Source: Clavelina lepadiformis (Eukaryota; Chordata; Ascidiacea; Aplousobranchia; Clavelinidae). Taken from it: a stretch of 64,000 nucleotides of DNA. The notes under the pieces are model-generated. The model was given only the letters and a program-made list of their open reading frames with translations, did no database searches and was not told the DNA's origin. The position numbers and the translations under genes were made by a program. Location: positions 12,223,820 through 12,287,819 of the forward strand of contig NC_135248.1 in NCBI RefSeq assembly GCF_947623445.1, written 5' to 3'. Shown piece by piece: positions 47,941-59,948 of the stretch (position 1 is the first letter of the stretch; each line of letters starts with the position of its first letter).

Positions 47941-50900
47941 ATGTGCCAAATCCAGGTAAGAAAAATGTTTTGCCCTACTGTCCATATGTGATGATTCTAT
48001 AAGTTTGGTTATCTATAACTCACTGTTCCAAACGTTTTTTGACATTGAACAATTAATCAATTATACTCCACATATGATTCACAGTGTCTGCAAATTATTA
48101 TACGAATGGAAACGTAATATTACTAGAGTTGTGAAAAACAAATGAACGTACTTCAGCTACTTAAGTGTCTAAGTAGATAAAGGAATTTTGAAAATCACTG
48201 CAGAATGCAGACTACAGTAAAGTCTTCCTGTGCGCTTGGTAATGTCACCCAGTTGTGACAATGCATTACTTTTGTGAAAACCGTTGCAATATCTCTGAAA
48301 GTATGATTGCTATATAACATTATCGCATAAGATTAATCATGTATTCAGTTTTGTATGAAGGAAACTTACAGCACATCACTAAACTACGCTGTAGCTGTTA
48401 TAGCATTAACGCAGTAATTATCATACGCGTTGATAAAAGTTGCCCTGTAATTGCTATAGACTTTTATTTACATAACATGGTCGCAGCAAATGAGCGCTAT
48501 GAAATGTTTGTACTGATGGAGTCCACTTAAACATTGTTTAACAAACTTGTGTATTAGTTCGCTGATTAGTGTGTGGAAATCTATTGAGTTGGGTTATTCA
48601 AGCACATGGTTTTGGGCAGCGCCTGTTGCATACGCCTTCCTTGCAAAATCTAATCAAACTATTTACTAAACTTACATATCACACTATGCCATATAAGTTA
48701 ATTACAATAAATAATACAGTATTATACGTTATCAGCCGCTAATATTGTCGCTTGGTTTAACAGAATTCGCGAATTACTTTTATTTTGGTCATTACTGTTG
48801 TTGCTTCTGGAATGAGTTCTTTTCAATACGGTTACAACATGGCTATTTTGGAAGTAAACACCATTTCACAGGTAAGACCAAGTCTTTGTCGGCATATCTG
48901 CTCAACTTTTGATAGAGTAAGATAAACTGATGGTCAAATGCAGTTTGAGTTATTATTTTTGATTGGGGAGCGTCAATGCTATTTGCGAATAGTATTGGTG
49001 TGATTCTGAGAATTCGTTCACTCACCATTAGCTGACCTATGACCGCAAAGATTTGACCTTTTAGCTGAAACTTTTGCCCAAAAAAGCACCGGTTAACAGC
49101 ACTGCAAAAAAATAATTCGGCTGAATGTATGTTTGCTAAGTTATGCTATTGTTCCCGTAAATGTGAATTTACGAGTTTACAATTCCACAATTTACTTCGT
49201 TATGAATTACGACCCTAATGCCTGTTAACAGATTATGCATTGCAAGTTTCGGGTCCACAGCAGCGGTGACAACAACACTTGTCAGCAATCGTGCAACGAC
49301 AGTAACTGTGATCCTATGTTATATGCTCCTGGCGGAAGTCCAATCAATGTAAGCGCATTTCAGGTAGTAGCCGTCATTGTCTTACGCCAATACAAAACAT
49401 AATAAACGAGATATACGTAAATACTAGAGCAATACTGTTTTCCTGCCAAACCCTCTCATTTATATTTGACAAGACTGATACAGGTTTCGAAGCTTCATGT
49501 TTTAGGTGGGAAGAAACGACGGCCAAGGTGAGAACGGGCCGTGTAAAAGTGCGTCGTTGTGGTTGATTACGGTGTCAATTTACACTCTGGGTGGTATGGT
49601 CGGCGCGATTCTGACTGGTATCTCCGTCAAGATTATGGGAAGGTATAGAACTATAGATTATAGGACATGCAGCTTCAAACGTGCATTAGGATTTCGTTTG
49701 ATAGACATGAAAACAGTTAATTCTACGTACAGTTAACCTTACATTTCCATCACTTCAGTATGAATTCTTAGGCTTACATACAACTAAATGACTGCTTTAT
49801 TTGGGATATATAACTGAAGATTTTTACGTGCAGAAAAGGAACACTTCTGACGATGAACCCACTCTCCATTATTGGAGCGGCTCTGATGTGGGTCTCCGAC
49901 TCCATTTACGTTGCGATGGCGGCCAGATTTATACAGGGCTTGTTTGCTGGTAAAGATAGCTGCTTTTCTATTGTAACTATGGATGTCTTCAGTGGAGTCA
50001 TTGCAACAAAATTTTGCAGGCTTAGCGACAGGAGTCGTTCCATTATACGTAGGAGAAATATCACCGACAAAAATACGAGGCGCTGTAATAACCGTGCACC
50101 AGCTATTTGTGACACTTGGTAAGTTTGCTTTCACGTTTACAGCAGGCATGTCAATTTGCTTTGTATCTTGAAGTACGTCGGTTAACCTGGTCATTTGAAA
50201 AGCCGCTTGTATACACCATATATGACGCTTTCAGTTCTACTTTAACTTACTGTAATTATGTGTTTGTGTCAAGGCTTACTCGTAGCTCAAGCTTTGGGCC
50301 ATCATAAAGTATGGGGCAACTGTCATGGCTGGAGATATACTCTTGTGTTCACCGCCGTTCCATCTCTGATACAACTCCTTATACTTCCGTCACTTCCAGA
50401 TAGTCCACGAGCTATTTTTATCGACCAAAATTGGGAAGATGGAGCAGAGAAATGTAAACAGATTTCGTTTGAGTTGCATCCTGTAACTGCTGTCCTTGTG
50501 ATCAAGCGATGTAGTTTAGAATGAAATACAGTACTTGAGTTTTAGTCAGAGCTCATTCAAGTAAACAGACAAATAACGGCTATTATGACGTACGTAGCCT
50601 TGCAATTGTTTCGTGGGACGGATGACGTACAAGCAGAGATTGACGAAATACGGGAGGAACGAGATGACGAAAGAGCGTCAGGTCAAATGTCGGAGTGGAA
50701 ACTGATTTGTCACCGACCAAGCAGACGACAGTTGATTACTATATCTGTGGTGCTGGTTCTACAGCAGTTGTGCGGAATTAACGCTGTAAGTTTTTTTGTG
50801 TGTTGGTTATCGAATATAGTAACGTATAATCTTATCTGTTTGAAATGTCATTCTACAGATATTGCTGTTCGTGCAAAACCTGATTGACAGCACAGTTTTA

Positions 50901-52535
50901 AAAAACAACGATATAGTTGGCATAGGAGTCTGTATCGCCAATGTAGGAATCACTGTTATTGCGGTAAGACGAACAGCGAACCTCAGGAATAGCCAACCTT
51001 CTCAACAAAATTTATTAAGTTGTGTTCTTCAATCAGTCCACTTTGGCGCAGATAATACTGATGGACTGGGTTGGAAGAAAGCGACTTTTACTGGGTGGTT
51101 ACATATTCGCCGGGTTCTCTTGCATTCTTTTAGCTATCTCACTTTTATTAGAATCAAGCCAATACAAGGAAGGACTGGGGTAAGTGTCAACGCCTTACTT
51201 GATATGGGTTAGTGTAGAATTTGTATTTTGAATTTGAATTTGTCACATGACGGCGGTAATTGCATGAGAAACCCTAAAACTTTAATGTAGGTCAACACAG
51301 GGTGAGGCACAAAAACACGCTGCATATCTCGGGTTAGCCTCAATGATTGGGTTTATATTGGGATTTGCCGTTGGTCCAGGTAAGTTATAAGTTAGTTGGT
51401 ATCGATTGGTATAAACTACAATAGCAGCCTCTGCTACACATAATCCTGGATTAGCTTGCTCCTGACTGTACCTGCTCCTGCAAAAAATAGTTCAAATTTT
51501 ACTGAGCACATTTTCCTACGACTGGATTTTTTGTTGTGTCCAAGGACCTGTCCCGTGGATCATAACCGTTGAATACTTTCGTCAATCATCCAGACCTGCT
51601 GCTTCTACAATAGGACATTTTTTGAACTGGCTCTTCAACGCGGCAATATTTTGGATTTTTTCATACCTAAACGAAGGAACGTTTAAGGTAATGACGTTTT
51701 CAATTTTACTACACTCAAAACTTCATTTTTCAACAAACTAGTTTGCTCCCGAAATGGATTATGCGTGAAATTTGTGTTACCTTTTTTTGTTTAGGACAAA
51801 ACTAATAGGGCTGGATTTGTTGTCTTCTTTTTTATGATCATCTGCTTTTTGCCCACTGGTTTTTTATACTATTTTATGCCCGAGACAAAAAACAAGAGCT
51901 TTCAAAATATCTACAAAGAGTTTTCGCAAAGGTCAAGATCCAGTGAAGACAACAATGATAATAAAACTCCCACTGAGTCCACCCAAAACGTACGTACAAA
52001 TGCCTATTTTTACCATACAAAACGTATGCACATTTGTCGGGTTTAATATTAAACTGTGTTGTATTGCATGTGTCCGCGTTACGTATCGACAAAGTTTTAG
52101 TTTGTGGAAAACAATCGACTGGCAACCGAGACAGCTTTTAGGCTATCACGTCATGTAGTTTTAACTGATGACCATTTTACACAGCTGATAACAAATACCC
52201 CGATACAAGCAAGCGATGGTGAAAGTGTAGCTAATGGTAGAGGAGCTCCAGACAGCGCATATACCGCGCCTAAGCGATTATATCACCCAACAGGAGAAGA
52301 CACACGACAACCAAGAGAAATTGATTTAAGATACCAGGATGGTAACGAAAGTCTGACTTCCCCGTTGACCAGAGGAGCTCAGCCGATAACATTACGCGAA
52401 ACCGAATCGACATCCAGTAGTGACAATTCTTTAACCACTGACTCCAACCAACGATTATCAACTCCGAGTCAATCGCCACCACACAATACTTCTTCATTCC
52501 GTGAAGCAATAAGCGCAATTTGCACTGAAGATTAA
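47941..52535 (+). CDS. Facilitative sugar transporter, GLUT/SLC2A family (paralogue B)
   Basis: Fourteen exons: 47941-47955, 48764-48871, 49232-49348, 49506-49642, 49834-49949, 50020-50118, 50274-50453, 50598-50785, 50859-50963, 51052-51179, 51291-51379, 51545-51687, 51795-51989, 52185-52535. Total 1971 bases, 656 residues. Same family marks as paralogue A: FQYGYNMAIL, VKIMGRKG, RFIQGLFAG, GEISPTKIRGA, PDSPRAI, QQLCGINA, DWVGRKRLLLGG, GPVPWIITVEYF, MPETKNKSF, and a Ser/Thr-rich tail of about 150 residues. The first outside loop has a Cys-rich, N-glycosylated insert (NNTCQQ, NDSNCD) that A lacks. Exons 1, 2, 5 and 6 equal those of A in length. B has one intron more, in loop 9-10. The last acceptor was chosen by analogy with A (ACACAG|CTGATA); an upstream in-frame acceptor at 52100 is an alternative. 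Confidence 0.92.
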
Positions 52536-53211
52536 CTATTGTTTTTACATTTGCGTTACTGTTGGACTTCACTTATATGCTTTAGCGTACGTACTAGGTC
52601 CGCCGGTGAAACCTTTTATTTTTAAACGAAACATACTGTACATTTTTTAAATATTGCGAGCGCTTATCGATGTATTTTACTTGTGCAATAATTGACGTCC
52701 ACGTAATATACGAGAGGTCTTATTAGCGGCTATGTGGACACCGGATATGTTCAACTTGAGCGGCAAGTACCAAAACAAGTTTAAACTTGTAACAAGGAAG
52801 AGTTATCAGTTGCAGAAGCCGGGGTGAGTTGTGGGTGTGCCTGTTTCTCCAAAACTAAACATTGAGTATAATCTTAGGCTAAATGCCGCCGCTATATTCC
52901 AGCAAAAACTGTTATTTTTTGATAACATGAAGTGTTATTAAAATGTCATGCGAGTTCTCTTGCATAGGGCAATTAAATTTGAATAAATAATTAAATACCA
53001 AGGATCTTACACTTTGGATGGCGTTGTAATTTACCGCTTGCTGTAGTTTCGTCGATAACAAAACATAGACGTCGATAAAACGCAGTAACTAAAACACATT
53101 GTTTGGAGAAAGTTGCGTTTCAATCCCCTACAGCCCTAGACAAAATAAAGAATTGTCGGTATTATGGTCAGTCAATGCTGTATTACAAAAATTATAATTT
53201 GTTAAAAATTC
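52536..53211. other. Gene-free stretch
   Basis: Only a possible orphan exon at 52732-52823 (MFNLSGKYQNKFKLVTRK before a GTGAGT donor), for which no partner exon was found; see the rejected list. Confidence 0.4.
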
Positions 53212-53283
53212 TGGAGATGCCGGGGATTGAACCCGGGGCCTCACACATGCGAAGCGTGCGCTCTACCACTGAGCTACATCCCC
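53212..53283 (-). tRNA. tRNA-Ala (CGC)
   Basis: Minus strand reads GGGGATGTAGCTCAGTGG, anticodon loop CTTCGCATG, T arm GGGTTCAATCCC and the end GGCATCTCCA. Standard animal tRNA-Ala, no intron. Three bases separate it from the tRNA-Ser gene next to it. Confidence 0.96.
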
Positions 53284-53286
53284 AGC

Positions 53287-53368
53287 CGACGAGGATGGGA
53301 TTCGAACCCACGCGTGCAGAGCACAATGGATTAGCAGTCCATCGCCTTAACCACTCGGCCACCTCGTC
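53287..53368 (-). tRNA. tRNA-Ser (GCT)
   Basis: Minus strand reads GACGAGGTGGCCGAGTGG, anticodon loop ACTGCTAAT, a long variable arm (TGTGCTCTGCACG) as in all tRNA-Ser, and the end CCTCGTCG. As far as I recall, it matches the vertebrate gene almost base for base. Confidence 0.97.
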
Positions 53369-54272
53369 GCTAGTCAAATGGTGTCCTTTTTTCAGTATAC
53401 ATTGCTACAGGACTAAAGTATCATTGCTGTGATATTGGTTGCTTTATTTGTTTGTTTTGCCATAACGGTTCATTTTCTCAAGGTAATTGGTATTTGTTAA
53501 GTGTTGAAATGGTTAAATTTAAATTGTATCTTAATTGTAATGCGAAGCATAACTGTACAGTATTGTAAGGTGTTGAAATTAATGCTCGCATACAATATAA
53601 AATGGCAGCATATTTAAGCTATAAACGATTGCAAATTTCAATACACTTTGTACAGAGTGAACTATACAACTAACATGAAAGTGCGTTCTTACCGAAAAAA
53701 CATTGTCTCCAGATAGAGATCAATACCAACTGGTGTATGAGACAAAGCAGTAACTGCAACGCAGTTTTTAAAGTTGTTTTTAATCTTTTTATTAGGGAGC
53801 ATAAAACGTAGACTGCACAAATCCCATTGCATTTAATAAAGATTTTATAAATATTTTGGGATATTTTGTTTGAAGAACTGCTATGAAAAGCCTCAAATGT
53901 ATTAATGTATAAAATGTGTTTTGCTTATATTTATATGTAGGATATAGCTGGCAATTTATCGTATGCAGTTTTGAAACACCATTATTTTATAGATTATACT
54001 CGAAAAGTAGTTACTAACAAGAAAATGCCATATACGACAAAGAGTGGGGGCACGAAAACGCTTATAGCCCAAAACATTTGGTTCGTAAAGGCCATGGCCT
54101 AACGTACCCTCCAAATTACGCCAGGGCAGCTTATATAGCTTTTTTCTTAATTTATTACTTTCCTAATTCTATTTCTACGACAAATATAACCTAATATTAT
54201 TACAGAAATATAAATGATGCATTCCGGTTATGGTCATAGTATGTCATCTGCCTTAACTTGAGGTACATGCAG
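53369..54272. other. Gene-free stretch upstream of the DRAM remnant
   Basis: I looked here for exons 1-4 of a DRAM-like gene to go with 54273-54656 and did not find them. A hydrophobic stretch followed by a donor (53430-53482) does not match in phase or sequence. Confidence 0.4.
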
Positions 54273-54656
54273 TTATTGTCGCTAGCGGGTTTTTAGAGGT
54301 GAGTAACTGAAAAATGGTCTATGATTGTTGTTTCAAAAAGGACAGAAATTTTCCGGCAAAGAATATTATGGATTGATCTACTCGCAGTAAACTTGCATTG
54401 GACTAAATTTAGTTTGTAACGCTCTTGGAGTCTTGGGTTTAATGTTATTATCTTGTGAATATTTTAGCTTGACCGGGAGTACAGGACTCTTGCAAGTGCC
54501 GCAGAATGGCTTCTGATTTACAGCGTAATCGTTTTCTTTGCGACAATGTCCTACGACCTTTGTCAAATAAGGAACATCTCGGGAACACTTGTCTTATTGA
54601 GAAAAGAAGACACAATTTCTACCATGCTTATGTCAGAACATAAAGACACAAATTAA
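54273..54656 (+). pseudogene. DRAM-like copy a: last two exons only
   Basis: A 26-base micro-exon (54273-54298, GTTTTTAGAG before GTGAGT) and a last exon (54468-54656) match in size and phase the last two exons of the two DRAM-like genes downstream. The last exon encodes LDREYRTLASAAEWLLIY, then SVIVFFATMSYDLCQIR, like the AEW motif, sixth helix and basic end of DRAM proteins, and has a unique tail of about 30 residues ending in EHKDTN. Exons 1-4 were not found upstream, so this is likely a 5'-truncated duplicate. The reading frame of the surviving part is uninterrupted, so truncation may be recent, or diverged upstream exons may have escaped me. Confidence 0.6.
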
Positions 54657-55777
54657 AACGTTTTTGACTAAACAACGGTGTACAGATGTTTTCCTTACTG
54701 GAAATTTACAGCAAGCATGCTAAAGCAGACATTTGTTAAGCAAAAAACTATAAAATGAAACGTTTTAACAATATTCGTCTATAGCCTACCGAACTTCTTT
54801 ACTGTTTTCACAGTAACTACATTTCCTGATAAACAGTTAAAGACTTGTATGCGTGTATTTATTGAACAATATTACATAAATGACTATCAAATCATACCTT
54901 GTAAGTTTTGTTGATGGTTGAATGTGGCAAAAAAACCTTAAGGCAGATTCTAGCAAGAAACAGTTGTACTTTAACCGGATGACAAAAGAAGAAGAGCTGC
55001 TCTCACGACGACGATACACCCAGCGTCTGTCAGTTGAAGGCTTACAGTAAGCCAGCCAGCCTTAAGCCAAGTAAATATTTGAGTCAGTTCTTAGACGAAT
55101 ATAATACAAATTGATTCTTACTATAGCAAAATAGATAATTCTAGTGTAGTTGGTATTTTCTGTGCTCTACGTCAGAAATGACCGCTCGTAGAAACACTTG
55201 GATGATAAAAGCTGTTTTTAGTCGCAGTCTGACGCCCTTGTATTATTTTAAGAAAACACAATTTTCCTGGTTGGAATATTAGACTTTCATTAATATAGAC
55301 TTTTCTGGGGTTTTGCTTATAACAAATTAAAACAGAATCCAGATCAAGGTTTGTAGTTTTCACGGTTATTATATAAACATATTTCCGTACTGGTTATAAA
55401 AACATTGTTTGTTTAAGCAAACACGGCAAGTCAGCATAAAGATTTCTTCATATTCCGTTAATGATTAATTGCGACTATCGAACTCTTAAATTAATAGAGC
55501 CTTGCCAAAAACAGCCTATATGCTAAGCTGTGTGCTGACGTTTTTCACTACCTAGAGATAACATTTAAGCCACCCATTGCGATGAACGTAATAAAGCGTG
55601 TTGATCAAGCGATAAATGTAGCTCAGAAAGCTGAAAATCAGTTTTTTTGTGTACTGAGTGTTTTCGTTATAATACTCTTTGTTGAAAGACGTTTTATATA
55701 GAGATATACCAGCTAAAGTTATATGGGTTACTGAACAGTTAATCTAATGCAGCTTATAGCAGATGTAAAAATAAAAA
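54657..55777. other. Gene-free stretch
   Basis: Nothing recognised between DRAM-like copies a and b. Confidence 0.4.
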
Positions 55778-57345
55778 ATGACGTCATTCTTCAAATCTCA
55801 TTGTTATTAGCCTTTCGTATTTTTCGTTTTACTTTTTTTTGGCATACTTACGTGGTAAGTATGTTGTAAAATTAATAAATTACAATATAATTAATCCTAA
55901 CTAATTAGTGTTAAAGTAAGAAATACGTTAATAATTTAGCAAAATATATAACTTGTTAAGCTACAAGTTCTTTTTTCATCGATATAGCTACGGAATTTCT
56001 GTTACCTCTCATCACGTACCATCTCTACCCAAGTGGCCTTTCGTAAGTGACACTGGCGTCGCCACGCCAGAAAGATGCATTTTTACTCTGCTCTTTTCAA
56101 TGGCTGCGTTTGCTTGCCTCGTTACTATGTATTTGTATTACAAGTAAGTGTAAGCTACAGGCTTCAACACAGAAACATCGTTTGACTTGCCTAAACTACA
56201 GTATAATGTCATGATGTCATAGATATGTCATCCATCAACATCATCAAACAAAAACAAATAAAGCGGCCTTAGTCGTGGGATGTGTTGTCTGCTTTGGCAT
56301 GGTCATGGTTGGAGCATTTCAAGTAAGAATCGATGGATAACACCCAAATAATTTAGCATGGTTTCAAGCTAAACTAAATCTTCGTCATGCCCAGGTTGTG
56401 TCTGTGTCAGTATTGTAACTGAGTTACTTAAAATAAACTTACTACAGTGAAAAAATTGATAAATTATTGTTTGTCTATAGTGGACCGTGGTTTTAGTTCC
56501 ACACATGATTGGTGCATTCCTGGCCTGCGGTGGCGCAACTCTTTACAGCTGGCTAATTGTCCATATTTCTCGTCGCCAGCTGGCGCCAAAGGTTCACGGC
56601 ATGGGCGTTGTGTACTGCAGGATGGTGATTGCTTTGGTCGAAAGCATTGCGGCCACTGTCTGTATCCTTTTTTAAGAATCTTCGAAGCGACCTTGTTTTG
56701 ACGGGTTCCCATTTTCTGTCTTTAGTATTAAGCAGGTTCCGATGGTTTTAAGAAACGAACAGGTCTTCAGAAACCTTGTATACTTGCCTGTGTGTGCCAC
56801 GAAGATTGGACTTTGCAGAATTAATGACTTGCCCTTATTATTTTGGCTTTTCCCGTTAAAACCAAGCGATATGCATCACATATCAGCCAAACTAGGCTTT
56901 TTTGTCAAGAGGTAAAACTGTTAACAAAAATTTTGCGTTCAATTTATGAAAAAACAAAAGTTTACTATTTTTCTCAACCAAACGTTTTTTCTAACTTAGT
57001 CCTTGTAGCACTGGTCTTATGGAAGGTATGTTTACACCTAAAAATACCTTGTGAGATTTGACTTAAGACATACCGTATATTAGTCATGTTAACTATCAAC
57101 AGTTGTTTGTTGGAAGTCCCACATGCATATCTCTGTTGTAGGTGAACGAAAAATACCGGTCATTCGCAGCAATTGCGGAATGGATCCTAATATACGGCGC
57201 CATTCTCTTTCTATTAACTCTTGTGTATGATCTGAGACGCATCAAAGACACAAGTTTAGACTTAATCCTACATAGCGACTACACCGTAACAAGCCCAGTC
57301 TCGGCAAAAGAAGACGATAGGTTAAACGAAGTATCAGTGACGTAG
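55778..57345 (+). pseudogene. DRAM-like copy b: complete six-exon structure with one in-frame TAG
   Basis: Exons 55778-55854, 55988-56143, 56223-56322, 56481-56661, 57000-57025, 57142-57345; 744 bases, 248 codons with the stop. The first five exons have exactly the lengths of copy c (77, 156, 100, 181, 26). DRAM proteins are six-helix membrane proteins of lysosomes that promote autophagy. Marks: WPFVSDTGVATPE, TMYLYYKYVIHQHH, VGAFQWTVVLVPHMIGAF, AAIAEWILIY, VYDLRRIK. Codon 11 is TAG where copy c has TGG (KSHCY-stop-PFVFF against KSHMYWPLLFF), so the reading frame is closed in the first helix. Everything after it is open and well conserved. It could be a very young pseudogene, a variant allele, a sequencing error, or a gene that uses another first exon, since TTATTAG at the stop could act as an acceptor. 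The ATG overlaps a CRE palindrome at 55779-55786. Confidence 0.75.
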
Positions 57346-58142
57346 AATACAGATATCGTTGACACGAAGAGCAGAAATTCAAAATGAAATATAAATCTTT
57401 GAATGCTGAATATTCTTTCTCATGCGATATATGCTGAGCACTCTACTTACACGTAATGTTGATGTTCTGTTTATCCAATGGTCACATTTAATTGAAATGA
57501 AATAGTGGGTATATTTCTCGCCTTTTGTGATATTTTTTTAAATTTATTTTTGTAGGGAATTTATAAGATTGCTTTTAATATATAAAAAGTTTCTCATTAT
57601 CCTTGATTCGGCACAAATGATAGTAACGGTTGCCAGTTTAACTGATAGTAACGGTTTAACGGTTGCCAGTTCTTTACTATCGAACGCTTTTTATCTTCGA
57701 TATTATATATGCATCGTCTTTCCAGAGGTGGGCAATCGGTACTTTGAAAGTACCGTCGTTAACAATAACGGATTCATGTGTTTGGTGAATATTGGCGAAA
57801 ACATTCCGCCAACCATTGAAGCAAAAATGCAGTTTTGTGCTGTTTTATTGCTGCGTTGGTTTATAGAAAAATGCTAGAAAACGACATCTGTTTATTTTCA
57901 CCGGCGTGATTTTGCCTTATGGCTGGTGACTTTGTCAAAACATGAAAGTGTTACAATTTATGTGGTTTCTTATTCAATTACTTGATTTCAGATGAAGTTA
58001 AATACATCAAGTTAAATACATGCTGCTTATAATTATTTTGTCATCTTATTGCTCTAACTTAAACAAAATAATTGTCGGTATTTAAGAACGACTGGACCGT
58101 TTTTGAGTTTAACTCATTTAGAAATAAAAACATCGTCTAGGC
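57346..58142. other. Gene-free stretch
   Basis: A small imperfect tandem duplication (GATAGTAACGGTTGCCAG and similar) lies at about 57618-57668, next to CCAGAGGTGGGCAATCGGTA (57722-57741), which resembles a hAT left end but has no partner that I could find. Confidence 0.4.
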
Positions 58143-58414
58143 CAGGGGTTCTTAACCTGGGGTCCACGAATTTTCCTCTGTCCACGATTCCACTTCAAAA
58201 AGCCAAAACGGCAGCCAAACATGCAACTCGAATAGTTTGAGCAATTGCGAAACCGCCTCTGTGATGCAATAATACATAATCGCTACTTTACTATTGCAAG
58301 TCTGGCATTGTAGTACTGTATTTGACATTTGCAATGTGTTTCTTGCAAAGAGGTTCATAGTTTTTCAAAGAATGTTTTAGTGGTTCGTGATCCAAAAAAG
58401 GTTAAGAAACACTG
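58143..58414. mobile_element. hAT-type MITE with 8-bp target duplication
   Basis: Inverted ends CAGGGGTTCTTAACCTGG and GGTTAAGAAACACTG; flanks GTCTAGGC (58135-58142) and GTTTAGGC (58415-58422) differ at one base. 272 bases, subterminal GTCCACGA at the left against TTCGTGATCC at the right. No coding sequence. Ends and duplication length identify a non-autonomous hAT element. Confidence 0.88.
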
Positions 58415-58521
58415 GTTTAGGCCCATCTCTGCCGGTTTCTCAGAGTTTTCTGCTGTAAACGTTTGATTCGTCACGTCCTGTCAATTATTAACAAGAAAAA
58501 AGTTGGCAACGTAACTTCAAG

Positions 58522-58549
58522 CACGTGACAACGCCTACCAATGACGTCA
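58522..58549. promoter_or_regulatory. E-box (CACGTGAC) and CRE palindrome upstream of DRAM-like copy c
   Basis: CACGTG at 58522-58527, in the form GCACGTGAC, is compatible with the TFEB/CLEAR box of lysosomal genes, and TGACGTCA follows at 58542-58549. The copy c start codon lies 1.4 kb downstream. Single motifs of this length occur by chance; function is inference. Confidence 0.25.
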
Positions 58550-59167
58550 CAGCTGAAGGCCTGCTGCGTGCGTTTCGTTCTAAAGCAGGTCGCACAGGGG
58601 ATACGAGCGTAAAAAGTTTTAGTTTTGGTTAGAGAGCATCATATAAAACAAACTGTATCAGCTAGCTATATCGATCAACTCGGAAGCCATTGACGTCTCA
58701 TTGTGACAGCTGCTGAAAAACTATTCCCAGTGTTTACATTAAGCTAAGTCTATAAAATGACTCGAAACTGTAGGCGAGCCTATATCGCACAAAGCGGAAT
58801 ACGTTAGCATAGCAACTCAAACGACAACACAGCTCTGTAAAATTAGGAAGTTATCGACTAAATGAAAGATAATTTCGCTACTATACATTGTTATAGTAAA
58901 TTGATTAGGACTAAATACGGGGACATGTTTATATATCAAGTACATATCAACGAAATTAGTTTTAAATGTTTGAATAATTCCTTTAAAGTAAGAAGTTCTA
59001 GAATACTAAACCAAAATGGTCTTAGCCTGGTTCCATCACTTAATGATCTTATTCCTTCTACTTAATGATCTGTTTATGATTTTGTTGCCATGTTGTTGTT
59101 ACTAGTTTACCACCAAACTAACCCTCAAAATAAGCGCAAATGTCCCGCTTAGTGTGACAGAAAGGGA

Positions 59168-59250
59168 TTATTTCAACGTAAGTAAGTTAACGTAGGTCAC
59201 GCAGTCCGATGTAGGAAAACGGTTAGTTTGAGAGAATGAGTTTGCAAAAA
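59168..59250 (+). repeat. Truncated copy of the small MITE-like repeat
   Basis: ATTATTTCAACGTAAG, then GTAGGTCACGCAGTCC, GGTTAG and TTTGCAAAAA in the order seen in the copies at 61875 and 62979. Right part missing. Confidence 0.5.
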
Positions 59251-59948
59251 TTTGATTTACTGGTAACCGCGGGATCGCATTCTGTTTAAAACGCAGTGAG
59301 TTACAGTGTTCCACGGCAAGCTTGCATTCATAATTGAATTATTATACACTACCCGTCACGCGTGATGATTTCGCATTGTGAAGTCATACTTGTCGTTTTC
59401 TCTGTTATAAAACATGGAAAGGAATAAGGTTGTTAAGTTGTTACACATTTTTGGCAATGGTTCCTTGACTAAACCACTAAATTTTATCCAAAAAATTTTC
59501 TTCTGTAGTCTATACTTGATTTTAATTGCCCCTTACTTGAAGTTGAGTACACGGTGAGCGTAAGGTGTAGGGAAGTAAAGATAAACAAGAATAGCTATGA
59601 TCATCGCGTAGCAGTCAAGCGGAAGAGTTCAGTCGAAAGATGATATAGCCTACGTCACTCCTATCAAAGGGCATTCAATACTGGACAGCATTTTCCATTT
59701 TTGCAAATAGACTGTTCTAGCTTACCTTAAGTCCGTAGAAAAGGAAGAGTTAGTAAGCCCAGAGTTCCGAAAACATTAAGGAAATGGTGTTGCAGCCTAC
59801 AGTAGAAAGCCTATTTACAGCATATCAACAAGGATATGTATCCAGTCGTGACAAGTTGACATTTGTCATAGTAGATAATACCGTGTTTTTTAAGCCAGGT
59901 TTTATCTGTAATGTTGTAGCAGCGCACATAACACAAAAGCCTGCTAAG

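Noticed and set aside
49784-50194. 136-codon minus-strand open frame
   Set aside because: Antisense to GLUT B exons 5 and 6 and the introns between and beside them; no family resemblance.
52732-52823. Possible first exon MWTPDMFNLSGKYQNKFK followed by a GTGAGT donor, somewhat like a fatty-acid-binding protein start
   Set aside because: No second exon with family features follows; the rest does not match the FABP pattern. Too short to support.
53430-53482. Hydrophobic stretch (VILVALFVCFAITVHFLK) before a GTAATT donor, as possible first helix of DRAM copy a
   Set aside because: It ends in a different phase from exon 1 of copies b and c, has no in-frame ATG and shows no sequence match.
57722-57741. 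CCAGAGGTGGGCAATCGGTA as left end of a hAT element
   Set aside because: No right end and no target duplication could be found nearby; noted only in the region entry.
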